Assembly (NCBI GenBank): GCA_016191435.1 | Contig: JACPOQ010000043.1 | Coordinates: 310,001 to 374,000 of the forward strand | From: Chloroflexota bacterium | Lineage (GTDB): Bacteria; Chloroflexota; Dehalococcoidia; Tepidiformales; Tepidiformaceae | DNA length: 64,000 bases | Direction of reading: 5' to 3' | Shown: one piece after another, positions 62,713 to 64,000 of the stretch | Numbering within the stretch: position 1 is the stretch's first letter | Layout of the letters: every line of letters begins with the position of its first letter | Notes under the pieces: generated by a model | Seen by the model: only the letters and a program-made list of their open reading frames with translations | Databases searched by the model: none | Told to the model about the DNA's origin: nothing | Position numbers and translations under genes: made by a program

Positions 62713-63798
62713 TCAGCTCCGATATGCGCGCTCGATCGTGCCGCCGCCGAGGACGTCCTCGCCGGCGTAGAGCGCGATCGCCTGGCCGGGGGTGAGGGCG
62801 CGCTGGCGCTTCGCGAAGCGCACGGTGGCCTTGCCCTCGCCGGCGGAGATGAGCGTCGCGGGCGCGGGTTCGGCCTTGTAGCGCGCCTTCGCTTCGAGGG
62901 GCATCCCGGGCCCCGGCGGCGCGCCCGCGATCCAGCGGACATCGGCCACATCCGCGGTGTCGGCGAAGAGGTCGTCTTCGGGGCCGATGGTGACGATGTT
63001 GCGCGCGGGGTCGATCGCGGTGACGTAGCGCGGCTCGCCGACCGCGATGCCAAGTCCCTTGCGCTGCCCCACGGTGTAAGCGGCCACGCCGCGGTGTTCG
63101 CCGACGCGCGCGCCATTGGTGTCGCGCAGCTCGCCCGGCACGGTTTCGAGGCGCTCTGCCACGAACGAACGGTAGTCGTTGCCGGGCACGAAGCAGATCT
63201 CGACGCTATCGGGCTTGTCCGCGACATCGAGGCCGAGGCGGCGGGCCTGGGCGCGCACCTGGTCCTTCGTGACCTCGCCGATGGGCAGCAGGAGGCGCGC
63301 GAGCTGCTCCTGCTGGAGCATGTACAGGACGTACGACTGGTCCTTCGCGAGGTCCGCGGCGCGAAGCAGCCGGTGGGGAGCGGATGAATCGTGAACCACG
63401 CGGGCGTAGTGGCCCGTGGCAATGAAATCGGCCTCGAGCGCGGGGAGGCGGTCGAAAAGCGCACGGTACTTGATGTGCTCGTTGCAGCGGACGCAGGGGT
63501 TTGGTGTGCGGCCGGAGGCGTACTCGGCGACGAAGTTATCGACGACGTGTGCGCGGAATTGCTCTTCGAAGTTCATGACGTAGTGGCGGATTCCGAGCTG
63601 GCCGGCGACGCGCCGGGCATCGTCGGTGTCTTCGACGCTGCAGCACTGCTGATGGCCAGAGAGCTCTTCCGGACGCTGTTCGGTCCAGAGCCGCATGGTG
63701 ACGCCGACGACATCGTAGCCCCCCTCCACGAGCAGGGCGGCGGCGACGGAACTGTCGACGCCGCCGGACATGCCGACGACGACACGAGGACGGTTCAT
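62713..63798 (-). CDS. mnmA: tRNA-specific 2-thiouridylase MnmA
   Basis: 361 residues from ATG 63798 (longer in-frame extension is intergenic). Thiolates U34 of tRNA Lys, Glu and Gln. PP-loop [22 protein letters not shown] with the catalytic Cys, [20 protein letters not shown] and the second cysteine in [10 protein letters not shown]-terminal barrel normal. Divergent from rsfS with 63 bases between starts. Confidence 0.95.
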   Translation of the reverse strand: MNRPRVVVGMSGGVDSSVAAALLVEGGYDVVGVTMRLWTEQRPEELSGHQQCCSVEDTDDARRVAGQLGIRHYVMNFEEQFRAHVVDNFVAEYASGRTPNPCVRCNEHIKYRALFDRLPALEADFIATGHYARVVHDSSAPHRLLRAADLAKDQSYVLYMLQQEQLARLLLPIGEVTKDQVRAQARRLGLDVADKPDSVEICFVPGNDYRSFVAERLETVPGELRDTNGARVGEHRGVAAYTVGQRKGLGIAVGEPRYVTAIDPARNIVTIGPEDDLFADTADVADVRWIAGAPPGPGMPLEAKARYKAEPAPATLISAGEGKATVRFAKRQRALTPGQAIALYAGEDVLGGGTIERAYRS

Positions 63799-63861
63799 GG
63801 GTGTGATACCATCTTTCCTGAGCAGACGGCGCCCCTGGGCAGCCGCCGGGAGTAATAGCAG

Positions 63862-64000
63862 CTGGATTCCGAAGCCCTTGCCAACCGCGCCGTAGACGTC
63901 CTTGCGGACCATTCGGCGCTGGACATCGCCCTCATCGACATTTCGCGCACCGCCACGTTCACGGACTATTTCGTGATCGCGACCGCGCAATCTCCGTTAC
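63862..64000 (+). CDS. rsfS: Ribosomal silencing factor RsfS, N-terminal part, open at right edge
   Basis: About 46 codons to the window end: [20 protein letters not shown], then [20 protein letters not shown] and TAQSPL, the conserved RsfS/DUF143 opening. It binds ribosomal protein uL14 and blocks subunit joining in starvation. In frame, TAA and TAG at 63853-63858 precede CAG and then CTG 63862, and no ATG, GTG or TTG follows before the conserved core. CTG at 63862, with GGGAG (63848-63852) upstream, is therefore the likely start. Confidence 0.85.
   Translation, partial: MDSEALANRAVDVLADHSALDIALIDISRTATFTDYFVIATAQSPL

Overview
The window is a high-GC, gene-dense bacterial chromosome segment. 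One 60-base stretch I counted (15061-15120) is 73% G+C. The gene content points to Chloroflexota, most likely a Dehalococcoidia or Tepidiforma-like lineage: a SpoIIIAA/Ycf45-type ATPase with an R3H tail, a PPOX-class probable F420-dependent enzyme, many CaiB/BaiF CoA-transferases, acyl-CoA dehydrogenases, and a DUF6458 membrane protein. This placement is an inference from gene families, not a phylogeny. I found no rRNA, tRNA or CRISPR array.

Layout. 1-1718: a 5'-truncated, lower-GC restriction/methyltransferase fragment open at the left edge. 1784-4512: a cyclic-di-GMP trio (PAS-GGDEF cyclase, HDOD protein, membrane GGDEF-like protein with a lost active site but a kept I-site). 4726-9000: small zinc-ribbon protein, glgC, DUF2203, a methyltransferase and plsX. 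8723-12583: a 1286-residue hybrid histidine kinase. 12714-22662: mixed metabolic genes (acyl-CoA dehydrogenase, two FMN split-barrel proteins, ROK glucokinase, amidohydrolase, enoyl-CoA hydratase), an amidase remnant, a secreted IPT/TIG-repeat protein, gamma carbonic anhydrase and a TetR regulator.

22691-33839 is a catabolic block around a divergent promoter region. Two overlapping CoA-transferases run leftwards. A rightward operon encodes a peptide-type ABC binding protein and two permeases, an acyl-CoA dehydrogenase and a four-subunit 2-oxoacid:ferredoxin oxidoreductase. 33951-46711 continues the theme: luciferase-like monooxygenase, a two-domain fused CoA-transferase, a branched-chain (Liv-type) ABC importer with fused permease-ATPase, a cyclase-family hydrolase, a phosphotriesterase-family hydrolase and a gamma-glutamyltransferase. 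Together these look like uptake and CoA-dependent breakdown of organic acids or ring compounds; the substrate cannot be read from sequence.

47123-64000: BadH-like SDR, RidA, an ECF sigma/zinc anti-sigma pair divergent from a membrane-anchored cupredoxin, a pdxT-acetyltransferase-like-SpoIIIAA/R3H operon, a second fused CoA-transferase, a KimA-like permease, a lipoprotein, a ferritin-like protein, dapB, thrB, mnmA and the start of rsfS. Intergenic gaps often carry short degenerate tandem words and one REP-like inverted pair. Several genes without a ribosome binding site have a -10-like hexamer 6-9 bases before the start codon, suggesting leaderless transcripts.
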